Shown: in pieces, positions 19,147 through 27,994 of the stretch
Layout of the letters: every line of letters starts with the position of its first letter
Position numbering within the stretch: the stretch's first letter is position 1
Assembly: GCA_028342535.1 (NCBI GenBank)
Contig: JAOLWQ010000001.1
Location: 310,001-374,000, forward strand
Reading direction: 5' to 3'
Source of the DNA: Methylophilaceae bacterium
GTDB taxonomy: Bacteria > Pseudomonadota > Gammaproteobacteria > Burkholderiales > Methylophilaceae
DNA length: 64,000 nt
The notes under the pieces: generated by a model
Database searches by the model: none
Told to the model about the DNA's origin: nothing
What the model saw: only the letters and a program-made list of their open reading frames with translations
Translations under genes and position numbers: made by a program

Positions 19147-20253
19147 CTACTGAGAAACTGGAAGTGTTAGAACTGGGCCAATTTTTTCTAAGTTTCCTGA
19201 TTGTAAAGCGCTAATTTGGTTAAGTAGCATTAATGTGTATTTACTTTCCATATCATTATCTTTAATGAAAAACCAATGACCCCTATACTTTACTTTTACA
19301 GAAGCATTGCTAGGCTTTTCTCTTTGAGAATAAACAACAAAAAGATCTGATAAAATATTTTGCCAATTAAAATTTTGACCATCTTCTGTTTTGGTAATCT
19401 TAACTCGATTATTAATGATGTCATCATGAGGAATAAGAACCCCGTGAGATAAGAAAAATTGTATACCAGCTAATGACCTTAAGTTAACTTCAATATATTC
19501 TCCTTCTGCTCCACCAGAGAAATTGGATGTTAATGGGATAATATTATTTTTAGTAGATAAATTAAGTGCTGCTAGTAGCCTCTTAACATCTTCTGATTCA
19601 ATGAATTTTTCCCTAATGATGAGTGCAAGATTATCTCTATCACCTTGCGATTTATATCCAAAGCTAACAATATTTTTTTGCTGAAGTTGGTAAAAGATAT
19701 TAGCTAATGCTTTAAATTCTTTATAGGATGGTGCAAAAGTTGGTGTTGGTCCAGATGCTTCTGATGCATTATTTATCCCATTTATTTTGTTAGCAGTTAG
19801 CCTTAATAGTCTTTCAATACTCCACCCTGATCTAGTTAGGAGTAATATTATTTCAGGCTGAATTGGGCTTAATACATTTCTTACGTAATTAGAGCCTTGA
19901 AGGGGGAGATAGGTAATCGTTGGTTTTTCACTATAAGATCCATCGCCCCGAACACCTAAGTTATTATTATCTGTTCCTTCAAAAATATTGGCAATTAAAC
20001 TACCCCCCCGTTTCCATTCAAGAGAAGTTGAAACGCTATTCACTTCTAAGATTGCAATACTATCGGCATATCTTCTTCTAACTAAATTTAATAACATTTC
20101 CTCATCATTAGTATTTGCTAGAACCTTGTTATATTCATTCCTCCCATTTTCCATGAACTCTGGGCCAAGCTGAGAACAGCCTGACAAAACGAAAATGATC
20201 ATAGCTAAGGTAATAAACCCTTGATATGCAATTTTATTGAAAGATATATTCAC
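19147..20253 (-). CDS. Hypothetical lipoprotein
   Basis: A 368-residue protein of unrecognised family. A signal sequence ends in the lipobox VLSGC (Cys26), so it should be lipid-anchored in the periplasm. It continues with a soluble region beginning FMENGRNEYNKVLANTNDEEMLLNLVRRRYADSI-like text in which helical and strand segments alternate; there is no cysteine pair, metal motif or repeat. It is monocistronic, after the tRNA-Arg genes, with a 155-bp divergent spacer upstream of a DUF1993 gene. I assign no function. Confidence 0.7.
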   Translation of the reverse strand: MNISFNKIAYQGFITLAMIIFVLSGCSQLGPEFMENGRNEYNKVLANTNDEEMLLNLVRRRYADSIAILEVNSVSTSLEWKRGGSLIANIFEGTDNNNLGVRGDGSYSEKPTITYLPLQGSNYVRNVLSPIQPEIILLLTRSGWSIERLLRLTANKINGINNASEASGPTPTFAPSYKEFKALANIFYQLQQKNIVSFGYKSQGDRDNLALIIREKFIESEDVKRLLAALNLSTKNNIIPLTSNFSGGAEGEYIEVNLRSLAGIQFFLSHGVLIPHDDIINNRVKITKTEDGQNFNWQNILSDLFVVYSQREKPSNASVKVKYRGHWFFIKDNDMESKYTLMLLNQISALQSGNLEKIGPVLTLPVSQ

Positions 20254-20371
20254 AGGAACATTATAGATAATTTTAACTTAATTAGCTTTTAAAATTGGTA
20301 TTTAATTGATAGTAAGTATTCGTAGAAGTAGTATTAAAATACTTATTTTAATAAATATAAATTAATAAAGT

Positions 20372-20377
20372 TATAAT
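20372..20377 (+). promoter_or_regulatory. Candidate -10 element for the DUF1993-SOUL pair
   Basis: TATAAT lies 31 bp before the DUF1993 ATG, with an AGGA Shine-Dalgarno segment close to that ATG. The -35 region (TTAATA about 18 bp up) is poor. The spacer also holds an AGTATT-AA-AATACT palindrome that may be chance in AT-rich DNA. Confidence 0.35.
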
Positions 20378-20408
20378 AATTAGAAAATGACTTCATGAGG
20401 ATTCTAAA

Positions 20409-20921
20409 ATGGCATTATCGATGTACGAAATTTCAATACCAATGTTTATTAATAATTTTAATATTCTTTCTAATATCTTACGTAAGGCTGAAAAAGATGC
20501 TGAGAAAAGAAAAATTGAGAAGTCAGTATTCATGAATGCAAGACTAGCCCCAGACATGCTTCCACTAACAAAACAAATTCAAATTGGAACTGATATGGTT
20601 AGATTAGGTATTGGGAGATTAGCAGATATAAAAGCCCCATCTTTTAAAGATAATGAAGTTACATTCTCTGATTTACAGAAGAGAATTAAAAAAACTATTA
20701 CATTCTTAGAAAAAATTAAATCAAAGCAAATGGATGGCTCTGAGCTAAAGAAAATTGAATTATCAATAGGTAAACGTAAACTAGTTTTTAAATTTAAAAA
20801 TGGATACATATATTTAAGTGAATGGATTATCCCTCACTTCTTTTTTCATATGACAACTACTTATGATATTTTGAGAGCTAATGGCGTTAATTTGGGCAAG
20901 CGTGATTTTGTAAAAATGTAA
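20409..20921 (+). CDS. DUF1993 family protein
   Basis: A 170-residue protein matching the DUF1993 pattern: MYEISIPMF at the N-terminus, ARLAPDMLPLTKQIQIGTDMVRLG in the middle, and an HFFFHMTTTYDILRANGV C-terminal helix. The family folds as a DinB-like four-helix bundle; its role is not established. The conserved His in HFFFH and the final YDILR segment are present. It is only 5 bp ahead of the SOUL gene, so the two are certainly co-transcribed. In related bacteria DUF1993 proteins are stand-alone. Confidence 0.75.
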   Translation: MALSMYEISIPMFINNFNILSNILRKAEKDAEKRKIEKSVFMNARLAPDMLPLTKQIQIGTDMVRLGIGRLADIKAPSFKDNEVTFSDLQKRIKKTITFLEKIKSKQMDGSELKKIELSIGKRKLVFKFKNGYIYLSEWIIPHFFFHMTTTYDILRANGVNLGKRDFVKM

Positions 20922-20926
20922 TTGAT

Positions 20927-21544
20927 ATGAAAATTAAAAAACTAGTATTCCTTTCTATAATTTTTTTCTCGTCTTATCTTATGGCCACAGAAGAACCTGA
21001 ATTTATTTTAATACTTAAAAATGAAAATTTTGAGATAAGACAATATAATTCCAAAATTTTGGCTCAAGTTTCAGTGAGAGGTAACTTTCATGAAGCATCA
21101 TCTGAGGGCTTTAAAGAACTTGCTGATTATATTTTTGGGAATAATTTAAGTTTGAACGGTAACACAAAAATGGATATGACAGCACCAGTAGTTTTGGAGC
21201 CTATTTCAGAGTTAATAGAGATGACAGCACCAATATTGGCTGAAGGAAAAAATAAAGAATGGGTTGTCTCTTTTGTGATGCCTAAAAAATATACATTAGA
21301 TACACTACCAAAACCAAATAACAAAAACATAAGAATTTCTAGTTTACCACCAGAAAAATATGCAGTTATCGTTTTTTCTGGACTGGTAAGAGAATCAAAC
21401 TATGACGAACAAATTAATCTTCTCAATGGTTTTATAGATAATAAAAATCTTGTTACTGTAGGAAAAGTTCAAATTGCTAGATATAACCCACCGTGGACGT
21501 TACCTTTTTTTCGTCGTAACGAATTAATGATTAGAATTAATTAG
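20927..21544 (+). CDS. SOUL-family haem-binding protein
   Basis: A 205-residue protein with an N-terminal signal peptide (about 1-20, FLSIIFFSSYLMA then TEEP), so exported. The SOUL/HBP fold is marked by FEIRQYNSKILAQVSVRG, FKELADYIFGNN, and the doubled MDMTAPV/IEMTAPI segment, and it ends near WTLPFFRRNELMIRI. The family binds haem or other tetrapyrroles. Its job here is unknown; pairing with DUF1993 suggests a shared condition of expression. Confidence 0.8.
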   Translation: MKIKKLVFLSIIFFSSYLMATEEPEFILILKNENFEIRQYNSKILAQVSVRGNFHEASSEGFKELADYIFGNNLSLNGNTKMDMTAPVVLEPISELIEMTAPILAEGKNKEWVVSFVMPKKYTLDTLPKPNNKNIRISSLPPEKYAVIVFSGLVRESNYDEQINLLNGFIDNKNLVTVGKVQIARYNPPWTLPFFRRNELMIRIN

Positions 21545-21565
21545 ATAATTTATTTTAACTTATAA

Positions 21566-22132
21566 TCATTTTGTAAAATCAAATTTTCTGACAAAATGAC
21601 AGCTATAACCATCTGGATTTTTTAAAATATATTTTTGGTGATCTTCGTTAGCCGGATAAAAGTTAGAAAAAGCAACAACCTCAGTTATAACTGGATTTAC
21701 CCATTCCTTAGATTTATCAACTAAATTAATTGCTTGGTACGCAAGATTTTTTTGATCCTCATTAGTATAAAAAATTGCTGATCTATATTGAGTACCTTTA
21801 TCATTGCCTTGCTGGTTAATAGTTGTAGGATTATGCATTTTAAAGAAGTTTAAAAGTAAGTCTTTATAAGTTATTTCTTTACTATTAAATTCAATTTTAA
21901 TACTTTCTGCATGGCCGGTATCTCCCCTAGTAACTTCTTTGTAAGATACATTTTTAATGTGCCCACCAGAGAAGCCAACCTTGGTATGTAAGACACCAGG
22001 TATTTGCCTTATTAGTTCTTCAAGTCCCCAATAACAGCCACCAGCTAAGTAAGCAACTTGGGAAGATTGATTTTCTGTATTTGCTAGTATTTGATTTGTC
22101 ATAAAAATTAAAATTAAAAAAAGTTTTTTCAT
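21566..22132 (-). CDS. msrA: Exported peptide-methionine (S)-S-oxide reductase MsrA
   Basis: Repairs oxidised methionine. The catalytic GGCYWGLEE (Cys33; the usual motif is GCFWG), GDTGHAESIKIEF and the NQQGNDKGTQYRSAIFY segment are all intact. The protein begins with a signal peptide (1-17, ending ILAN), so the 188-residue enzyme should work in the periplasm, where it would need a dedicated reductant. No msrB is adjacent. It is the reverse-strand neighbour of the SOUL gene, from which it is separated by 21 bp in convergent orientation. Confidence 0.92.
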   Translation of the reverse strand: MKKLFLILIFMTNQILANTENQSSQVAYLAGGCYWGLEELIRQIPGVLHTKVGFSGGHIKNVSYKEVTRGDTGHAESIKIEFNSKEITYKDLLLNFFKMHNPTTINQQGNDKGTQYRSAIFYTNEDQKNLAYQAINLVDKSKEWVNPVITEVVAFSNFYPANEDHQKYILKNPDGYSCHFVRKFDFTK

Positions 22133-22210
22133 CGAAGGTTCATTAACATATAATAATTATAAATAAGTTTACATGATAGTAAGTAATGTATGGAGGAGAA
22201 TGTTTAATAA

Positions 22211-22927
22211 ATGATAAAATTTATTCTAATAATTGCTCATTTAGTTATTGGAACCTTTAGCGCATTATATATTTTGAATATTAATAATAAACAAAAAAAT
22301 TTTTTTATTAAGTGGTGGTCATTAAGACTTTTAAAAATTTTTAATGTGAATTTAATTGTAAATAAAAATTTAAAAAAAATTCTGAGAAAAAAGAATTATT
22401 TAATAGTGAGTAATCATATTTCTTGGCTAGATATTTTTGTAATTAATTCAATTTGTCCAGTGACATTTGTTTCTAAATATAGTGTTTCAAAATGGCCTTT
22501 TATTGGATGGCTGGCAAAAGCAACAGACACAATATTTATTGATCGAAGTAGGATTAGTAAAATTAAAGAAACAACAATAAAAATAGAACACCATTTAGAG
22601 AATAAAGGAAGTATCTTTATGTTTCCAGAAGGTACATCGACAAATGGTTTATCTGTACTTCCATTTAAAAGTAACTTATTTCAATCCGCAATAAATACAA
22701 ATTCTGACATTTTGCCAATAGGAATTCAATATCAACATAAAAATAAATTCACTTCAGCGCCATCATACATTGGTGATATGAGCTTAGTTGATTCAGTTCT
22801 AAATTTAATTAAGCTTGAAAAAATTGATGCAAAAATTACTATATTAAGTCCTATAAGTAAGAATAGAAGTAGAAAATTACTAGCAAAAAAAGCATATCAA
22901 ATAATTAATAATTTAATAAAATCTTAA
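22211..22927 (+). CDS. 1-acyl-sn-glycerol-3-phosphate acyltransferase family protein
   Basis: A 238-residue membrane acyltransferase. An N-terminal helix (1-22) precedes the catalytic NHISWLD (His69, Asp74) and the FPEGTS motif (138-143) that binds the acyl acceptor. It most likely acylates lysophosphatidate or a related lysolipid. A second, more distant member of the family is at 54286-54993, so one of them may have another acceptor (for example ornithine or cardiolipin remodelling). It ends in a TTAA whose reverse complement is the stop of the convergent EamA gene. Confidence 0.8.
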   Translation: MIKFILIIAHLVIGTFSALYILNINNKQKNFFIKWWSLRLLKIFNVNLIVNKNLKKILRKKNYLIVSNHISWLDIFVINSICPVTFVSKYSVSKWPFIGWLAKATDTIFIDRSRISKIKETTIKIEHHLENKGSIFMFPEGTSTNGLSVLPFKSNLFQSAINTNSDILPIGIQYQHKNKFTSAPSYIGDMSLVDSVLNLIKLEKIDAKITILSPISKNRSRKLLAKKAYQIINNLIKS

Positions 22928-23805
22928 TTTTTTTTATTATTCTTATAAAATAATAAAGAAAAAATACCTAGCAGTATAAGAAAGTAACCAATTTTTTCAG
23001 AATTATTAGGTATTTCATTAAGCAATAGCCATGCTGATACTCCACCAGCTATTGGTGTCATTAAAGACAAAATTGAAACTGATGAAGCTTCAAGATGTTT
23101 TAAAGAAAAAAACCATAATAAATATGCAATAGCATTCACAAAAATTATATTAAATAGAACAATACATATAAAATAATTTGTCCAAATAATTGGTTCCGAA
23201 TTAACAATAAATAGAATTATAAATAAAGGAATTGAACCCCATAGCATTTGCCACGCAGTCATAGTTAGAAGATCTAATTTTGGAAACTTAATATGAATTT
23301 TCTTAGATAGAATTACACCACAAGCCCATGAAAAACCAGAAGCTAAAGCAAGTAAGCAGCTAAGTATATTATTACCTTCATTAAGGGGGTTAAAAATTAT
23401 CCCTATACCTAAAAAAGATATTGCTATAGCCAGCCATTGCAAAGCACTTAATCTTTCTCTTAAGAATGGCCATGCCATCATTGCAACCCATAGAGGCATT
23501 GTAAAAACTAATATAACGGTTTTACTTGCACCACCCTCTAATAAAGCCCATATTAGAAACCCTGTAAATCCTGTTGTTTGAAAAAGACCTAGTATAAAGA
23601 GTTTAGGTGCTTCTTTGATAAGAAGTGGTTTTTTTAATACTAAAAGAATTCCAAATAAAACAAATGCTCCAAAAAAATTTCGTATAAATGCAAATTCTGC
23701 AGGACCAGAAAAATCTAATGCAGATTTCATAAAAGGGACATTAGCTCCCCATATTATAGAGAGTACAAATAGACCTATTATTGATAATAATTTATTTTTT
23801 TTCAT
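22924..23805 (-). CDS. EamA/DMT-superfamily transporter
   Basis: A 293-residue protein with about ten transmembrane helices in two EamA repeats, starting with LFVLSIIWGANVPFMKSAL and ending with MTPIAGGVSAWLLLNEIP, the usual second-repeat signature. Members export amino acids, purines or other metabolites; the substrate cannot be told. It lies 15 bp upstream, on the same strand, of nothing but its own convergent partner: the mxaL gene ends just above its start, so read-through from the mxa operon is possible. Confidence 0.85.
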   Translation of the reverse strand: MKKNKLLSIIGLFVLSIIWGANVPFMKSALDFSGPAEFAFIRNFFGAFVLFGILLVLKKPLLIKEAPKLFILGLFQTTGFTGFLIWALLEGGASKTVILVFTMPLWVAMMAWPFLRERLSALQWLAIAISFLGIGIIFNPLNEGNNILSCLLALASGFSWACGVILSKKIHIKFPKLDLLTMTAWQMLWGSIPLFIILFIVNSEPIIWTNYFICIVLFNIIFVNAIAYLLWFFSLKHLEASSVSILSLMTPIAGGVSAWLLLNEIPNNSEKIGYFLILLGIFSLLFYKNNKKN

Positions 23806-23820
23806 GAAATATTAAAAATT

Positions 23821-24792
23821 TTATTTTTGGGTTAATTTTTTGAAGGAAATTATTATGTAGTTTTCAGTGTATAAAAGAACAATTAATAATAAAATAATAA
23901 ATACACTAGGACGCTCTAATAAAAGTTCAGATTTTATTTTTTTTTGCGGTTTATTTTTAAGAATAGTTTTTACAAAAGTTTTTGAAATATCCCCTTTAAT
24001 ATATTGCGCTTTTATTTGGCTCGATAATTCTATAAGGTAACTGTCGTATAATTTTGATAAATAGCGGTCATATTCGGCAGATGCAACAGAGGGGTCTGGC
24101 TCATCTTTTCCACTGTCAGAACTCCTTTCGCCAGTAGCCCCTGGGAGAGAATCATAAATATCCATACCCCAAAAACCAATAAGCATATTTCTTGAGTTAT
24201 ATCTGGGAACAGGAACATCATTTTCGCCACCAATACCAATAAAAATTAATTCTCTTCCTAAGCTAAAGTTATCTAGATTAACTTTATTAATTGCATTAAC
24301 TTTAGGCGCCTCATCACCATCAGTAAAAAAAAGAATTTTAGATGGAAAATTAAGGCTATCTTGCATTTTAGCTGCAGACTTAATACCAAAAGTAATTCTT
24401 GAATTACCTTTCCATGCCATCCTCCATTCAAGTTTTTGAATTGTATCTATGAGTTCATCATAATTCTTACATTTCTCTACTGGTTCTATGATTGATGCAA
24501 CATTATCAGCTGCAAATATATTGATACTAAAAAAACTCCCACATTCAGATGTGTCAATGATATTTTTAAGTAATAGTTTAGTGTACTCAATTCTAGAAAT
24601 ATTTTTTTTATTGTATGTTAAATCCTCTGCATTCATTGATTGAGATACATCAACTAAAAACATATAGCTGGTGACAGATCTTTTTATTTTTAAAATTGGA
24701 TTATTAATAGCGATTAAGCACAAAATAATGCTTATTATAAGAATTAATAATTCTTTTTTATTTATTATTAAATTTAATAATTTAAATCTCAT
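23821..24792 (-). CDS. mxaL: MxaL: methanol dehydrogenase maturation protein, VWA domain
   Basis: A 323-residue membrane-anchored von Willebrand A protein. Helices flank the ends (about 14-34 and 296-315). The MIDAS metal site is visible as D48-x-S50-x-S52 in VDVSQSM, with TDGD at 157-160. The late segment (AEYDRYLSKLYDSYLIELSSQ) and the order R-S-A-C-K-L identify it as MxaL. In methylotrophs MxaA, MxaC, MxaK and MxaL are needed for calcium insertion into MxaFI methanol dehydrogenase. It is last in the operon and overlaps mxaK by 4 bp. Confidence 0.8.
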   Translation of the reverse strand: MRFKLLNLIINKKELLILIISIILCLIAINNPILKIKRSVTSYMFLVDVSQSMNAEDLTYNKKNISRIEYTKLLLKNIIDTSECGSFFSINIFAADNVASIIEPVEKCKNYDELIDTIQKLEWRMAWKGNSRITFGIKSAAKMQDSLNFPSKILFFTDGDEAPKVNAINKVNLDNFSLGRELIFIGIGGENDVPVPRYNSRNMLIGFWGMDIYDSLPGATGERSSDSGKDEPDPSVASAEYDRYLSKLYDSYLIELSSQIKAQYIKGDISKTFVKTILKNKPQKKIKSELLLERPSVFIILLLIVLLYTENYIIISFKKLTQK

Positions 24793-25334
24793 GGTAAGCC
24801 AATTGGAATATTGCTAAGCTCTTGAACTGCCTTATCCGACATAATATCTGAAGGTTTATTAGGCATAGATGAATATAAAATACTTAAATTAAATTTAGCT
24901 AATTTATTTATTGGATTTATCTTTAAAGCTTTCTCATATGAAATAATAGCACTCTGTAACTTATGAAAATTTTCAACTGTTAATTTCCCATCATCACTTA
25001 ATGGTTTAGATAAACCATCTTGAAGGAATAAAGTTCCAATATTGAAATAAATAATATCCATATTATTAGTTTCAGGAAATAATTTTAAAAGAACATTATA
25101 TTTTTCAATGGCATTATCATATTCTCCTTGCTTACCTAGCAAGTACGCTGAAGAATATAAGCTCATTTCTTCATATTGATCACTAGTAACTAAATCATTT
25201 TTTACTAATTGACGGTTAATTTTATTTATCGTTTTATGCTTAAAAAATTCATTTAAAGCTAAAAAAATACATATTAGTAATATGAAAATAAAAATATAAT
25301 TATTTAAATTTAATATTTTTTTTATAAATATCAT
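24789..25334 (-). CDS. mxaK: MxaK: methanol dehydrogenase maturation protein, TPR-like
   Basis: A 181-residue protein with an N-terminal membrane helix (about 10-28) and a tetratricopeptide-like region (YLLGKQGEYDNAIEKYNVLLKLFPETNN, then IISYEKALKINPINKLAKFNLSILY), so the soluble part faces the periplasm. Size, anchor and position between two VWA proteins fit MxaK. The assignment rests more on gene order than on sequence. The start is 3 bp after mxaC. Confidence 0.7.
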   Translation of the reverse strand: MIFIKKILNLNNYIFIFILLICIFLALNEFFKHKTINKINRQLVKNDLVTSDQYEEMSLYSSAYLLGKQGEYDNAIEKYNVLLKLFPETNNMDIIYFNIGTLFLQDGLSKPLSDDGKLTVENFHKLQSAIISYEKALKINPINKLAKFNLSILYSSMPNKPSDIMSDKAVQELSNIPIGLP

Positions 25335-25337
25335 CTG

Positions 25338-26294
25338 TTATACCTTAATATTTTTAATTAAAATTAATGAAAAAAGAAGTACTAATAATATTCTCAATAA
25401 GAAAGGATTATAATTATCGCCAGGAATATCTTTCTCAATTTTGATTGGTCTTTTTTCTTTTGAATCAATATCCATAATTGCAGTTGATAATGCGTCAGGA
25501 TTTTCTGCTTCATAGGCTTGATATTCTGTATTAAGCGACTTAAAAAACATATCTAATTTAATAATGGTTGGCTCCCTACCTTCAAGATAAGTATTGTCTG
25601 AAAATAAGCTAGGATCATTTGGTTCTTTTATAATTATCCAATATAAATTTATTTTTTGTTCAGTTAAAATTTGCGATATTCTATTTTTAACTCGTTTAGA
25701 TATTTTTCCTGCTCCATCTGAAAGTAATACTAATGCTTGTGAACCAGTTGTAGCTATCTCACTAAACATAAATAAACCAGATGTTATTCCTGAACCAATA
25801 TTTGTTTGATTAATGGAAGACTTTGTAGCTGCATCAATAGCTGCATATGTGTAATCTCTATTTTTTGTTATTTTAGAACCATACAATGCGGAATTAGAGA
25901 AGCCCACAATACCAATCATGTCCAAAGGGCGATTATGGATAAAATCTTTTAAAATTCTTCTTGCTGCAGTTGATTTAATCTCAGATTTATTCTCATCACC
26001 ACCAATAAATGGTTTAGACATACTAACACTTCTATCTATAACAAATACCAATTGGGCACCTTTACCAATCTGAGTTATAGTTGATGATTTAGACCATGGA
26101 TTTGCAAGAATCATAATTAATAAAAGTATTATTGAGGACATAATTACTTTAGTAATTAGATTAATTTTTTTTGATAAATTATCTTCGTAAAATAAATTAA
26201 TATTACTGATTAAAAATTTATCTGAAACAGATATGAAAAATGGTAATAGGATCAGTGGTAACAAAAAAAACCAATTTACATTTATAAAAGTCAT
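25338..26294 (-). CDS. mxaC: MxaC: methanol dehydrogenase maturation protein, VWA domain
   Basis: A 318-residue BatA/BatB-like protein: two N-terminal helices (about 8-24 and 47-64), a VWA domain with complete MIDAS (D87-x-S89-x-S91 in VIDRSVSM; SDG at 192-194) and a C-terminal helix. It begins directly after mxaA (1 bp spacing). In methylotrophic bacteria this position is MxaC, required for active, calcium-loaded methanol dehydrogenase. Confidence 0.8.
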   Translation of the reverse strand: MTFINVNWFFLLPLILLPFFISVSDKFLISNINLFYEDNLSKKINLITKVIMSSIILLLIMILANPWSKSSTITQIGKGAQLVFVIDRSVSMSKPFIGGDENKSEIKSTAARRILKDFIHNRPLDMIGIVGFSNSALYGSKITKNRDYTYAAIDAATKSSINQTNIGSGITSGLFMFSEIATTGSQALVLLSDGAGKISKRVKNRISQILTEQKINLYWIIIKEPNDPSLFSDNTYLEGREPTIIKLDMFFKSLNTEYQAYEAENPDALSTAIMDIDSKEKRPIKIEKDIPGDNYNPFLLRILLVLLFSLILIKNIKV

Positions 26295-27152
26295 CTATAT
26301 TTTTCTTTCGATAGCTCTAAGTAGCTTTGAAAAATTATATATATCGATAAAACGATTTTTCGTAAAATATGTTTTAGACGAATAAATTTCAGCGGAAGAA
26401 ACCTCTACAAATATTTTAATTTCATCTTTAATTAATTGATAATTTATATTTTTTTCAATAAATTCATTTAAGTTGGAGATATTAATATTCTTATCAAATG
26501 TTTTATTAAAAGCATTAGTTAATATTAAAATAGATTCGATATAATTATCCTTTTCTTTTTTCTTGATTAAAATTTTAATTTTTTTATGGGCTTTTGCAAA
26601 TGGACCATTCATTCTTCTTAAAAATGGAATATCAATATTCTTATAAATTAAAATTACTATTATTGATAAAATAATTATTGATAATAAATAAGATAATTGA
26701 TATGAAATTTCTATTTGAGTAGGTTTTTTTTGATCAATAGAATTAAGTAATATATTGTTTAATGGTGAATCAGCTATTTTTGTAAACCAATACTTTTTTT
26801 CTGGCATCACAATATTGTCATTGTTAAATATATATTTATGAACTGGTAATTCAAAATTACCGTTATTTGTTTTTTGAAATATTTGATAAATAATTTTATT
26901 AGTAAAAGTATATTTACCTTCATCTTCAATTATTTTATAAGATTGTTTGGTTAACCGTAGATTTTTTATTTTTTTATTTTCTAATTTCGGAACTTTTATA
27001 AATTTTTCATCTGAAATAATCTTATCTTCAATGACAATCAAATCACCCAGTTGGAAGCCATATGTTAAATTAACAATGTTAGTCTCTGTTTTATAATCTT
27101 TTGAGAATGCTAACGTATGAAATAGTAAAAATAAAAAGAAAATATTTTTCAT
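26295..27152 (-). CDS. mxaA: MxaA: methanol dehydrogenase maturation protein
   Basis: A 285-residue protein with a signal peptide (1-17), a periplasmic part of about 130 residues, one strong membrane helix (about 151-170) and a basic cytoplasmic C-terminus. This layout fits MxaA. Sequence conservation visible by eye is weak, so the name depends on being fourth-position neighbour of mxaS and mxaC. It overlaps mxaS by 4 bp. Confidence 0.65.
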   Translation of the reverse strand: MKNIFFLFLLFHTLAFSKDYKTETNIVNLTYGFQLGDLIVIEDKIISDEKFIKVPKLENKKIKNLRLTKQSYKIIEDEGKYTFTNKIIYQIFQKTNNGNFELPVHKYIFNNDNIVMPEKKYWFTKIADSPLNNILLNSIDQKKPTQIEISYQLSYLLSIIILSIIVILIYKNIDIPFLRRMNGPFAKAHKKIKILIKKKEKDNYIESILILTNAFNKTFDKNINISNLNEFIEKNINYQLIKDEIKIFVEVSSAEIYSSKTYFTKNRFIDIYNFSKLLRAIERKI

Positions 27153-27991
27153 ATGTAATTACCGATGAAGTATTGTTGGATACTTTCTATATTAATATCT
27201 TCATTTATCTCTATTTGTTTTAACTGCTTTTTCGAAAAAATATTAAATATTTTTATTTTCATTTTTTCATAATCAGTTAATATCTTTTGCTTTATACTCG
27301 GTCTTAAGAATACTTCATGCTCTAAGTTCATCTCAGAATCAGTAAACTTTCTAAATCCATAATTTGGCAATTTTTTAATTTCACTTTCTGACGAAATAAA
27401 AATTGGAATTACATGATGATTTGATAGTTTATTTAGTATTTCTTCTATTTGTATTGGAGTGTGGTGAAAATCTGAGATCCAAAATATTAATGATTTCTCT
27501 TCCGGTAAGTATTTATCTATATCTTTTATTCCATCACTAGAGCTTTTTTCTATTTCAAATGTAAATTTATCTATCCATTGACTTATGTGGGCCAGATTGT
27601 TGTCAGGTTCTAATAAAAATTTTTTTTTAATTGAGTCGTTATAACAAATCATACTGAACCGATCCCCTTGACTCACTGCTGAATTTGCAATGATTTTAGA
27701 TAAATTCCTAATCATAGAATCATTCTTTTTAGTTACAAACATTGAGCTTGATACATCACATAAAGCAACTAAATTAATTGGATTATTTAAGTTATATGTC
27801 TTAACATATATATCTTCATAAGGGTCTGTTATTGAATTCTTAATGTCTATTCGGGTTAGATCAGGATGATCATTAAAATTTTTCGAGCCACTGTATTCAA
27901 AATCATTACCAATTTTTGAGCTGAGGTTATTTCCATACCTATTATTTCTTGATCGCCAGGAAATAGAATATATAAATTGATTATCTTTCAA
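27149..27991 (-). CDS. mxaS: MxaS: DUF58/VWA-like protein of the mxa operon
   Basis: A 280-residue DUF58-type protein, without evident membrane helices. It carries a MIDAS-like D79-x-S81-x-S83 in ALCDVSSSMFV and LIFWISDFHHTP further on. DUF58 proteins habitually pair with MoxR-type AAA ATPases, and this one starts 3 bp after mxaR. The MxaR-MxaS pair is thought to form an ATP-driven chaperone module for methanol dehydrogenase maturation. Note that SRNNRYGNNL near the start replaces the usual DUF58 R-G-x-G segment. Confidence 0.78.
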   Translation of the reverse strand: MKDNQFIYSISWRSRNNRYGNNLSSKIGNDFEYSGSKNFNDHPDLTRIDIKNSITDPYEDIYVKTYNLNNPINLVALCDVSSSMFVTKKNDSMIRNLSKIIANSAVSQGDRFSMICYNDSIKKKFLLEPDNNLAHISQWIDKFTFEIEKSSSDGIKDIDKYLPEEKSLIFWISDFHHTPIQIEEILNKLSNHHVIPIFISSESEIKKLPNYGFRKFTDSEMNLEHEVFLRPSIKQKILTDYEKMKIKIFNIFSKKQLKQIEINEDINIESIQQYFIGNYI

Positions 27992-27994
27992 TCA

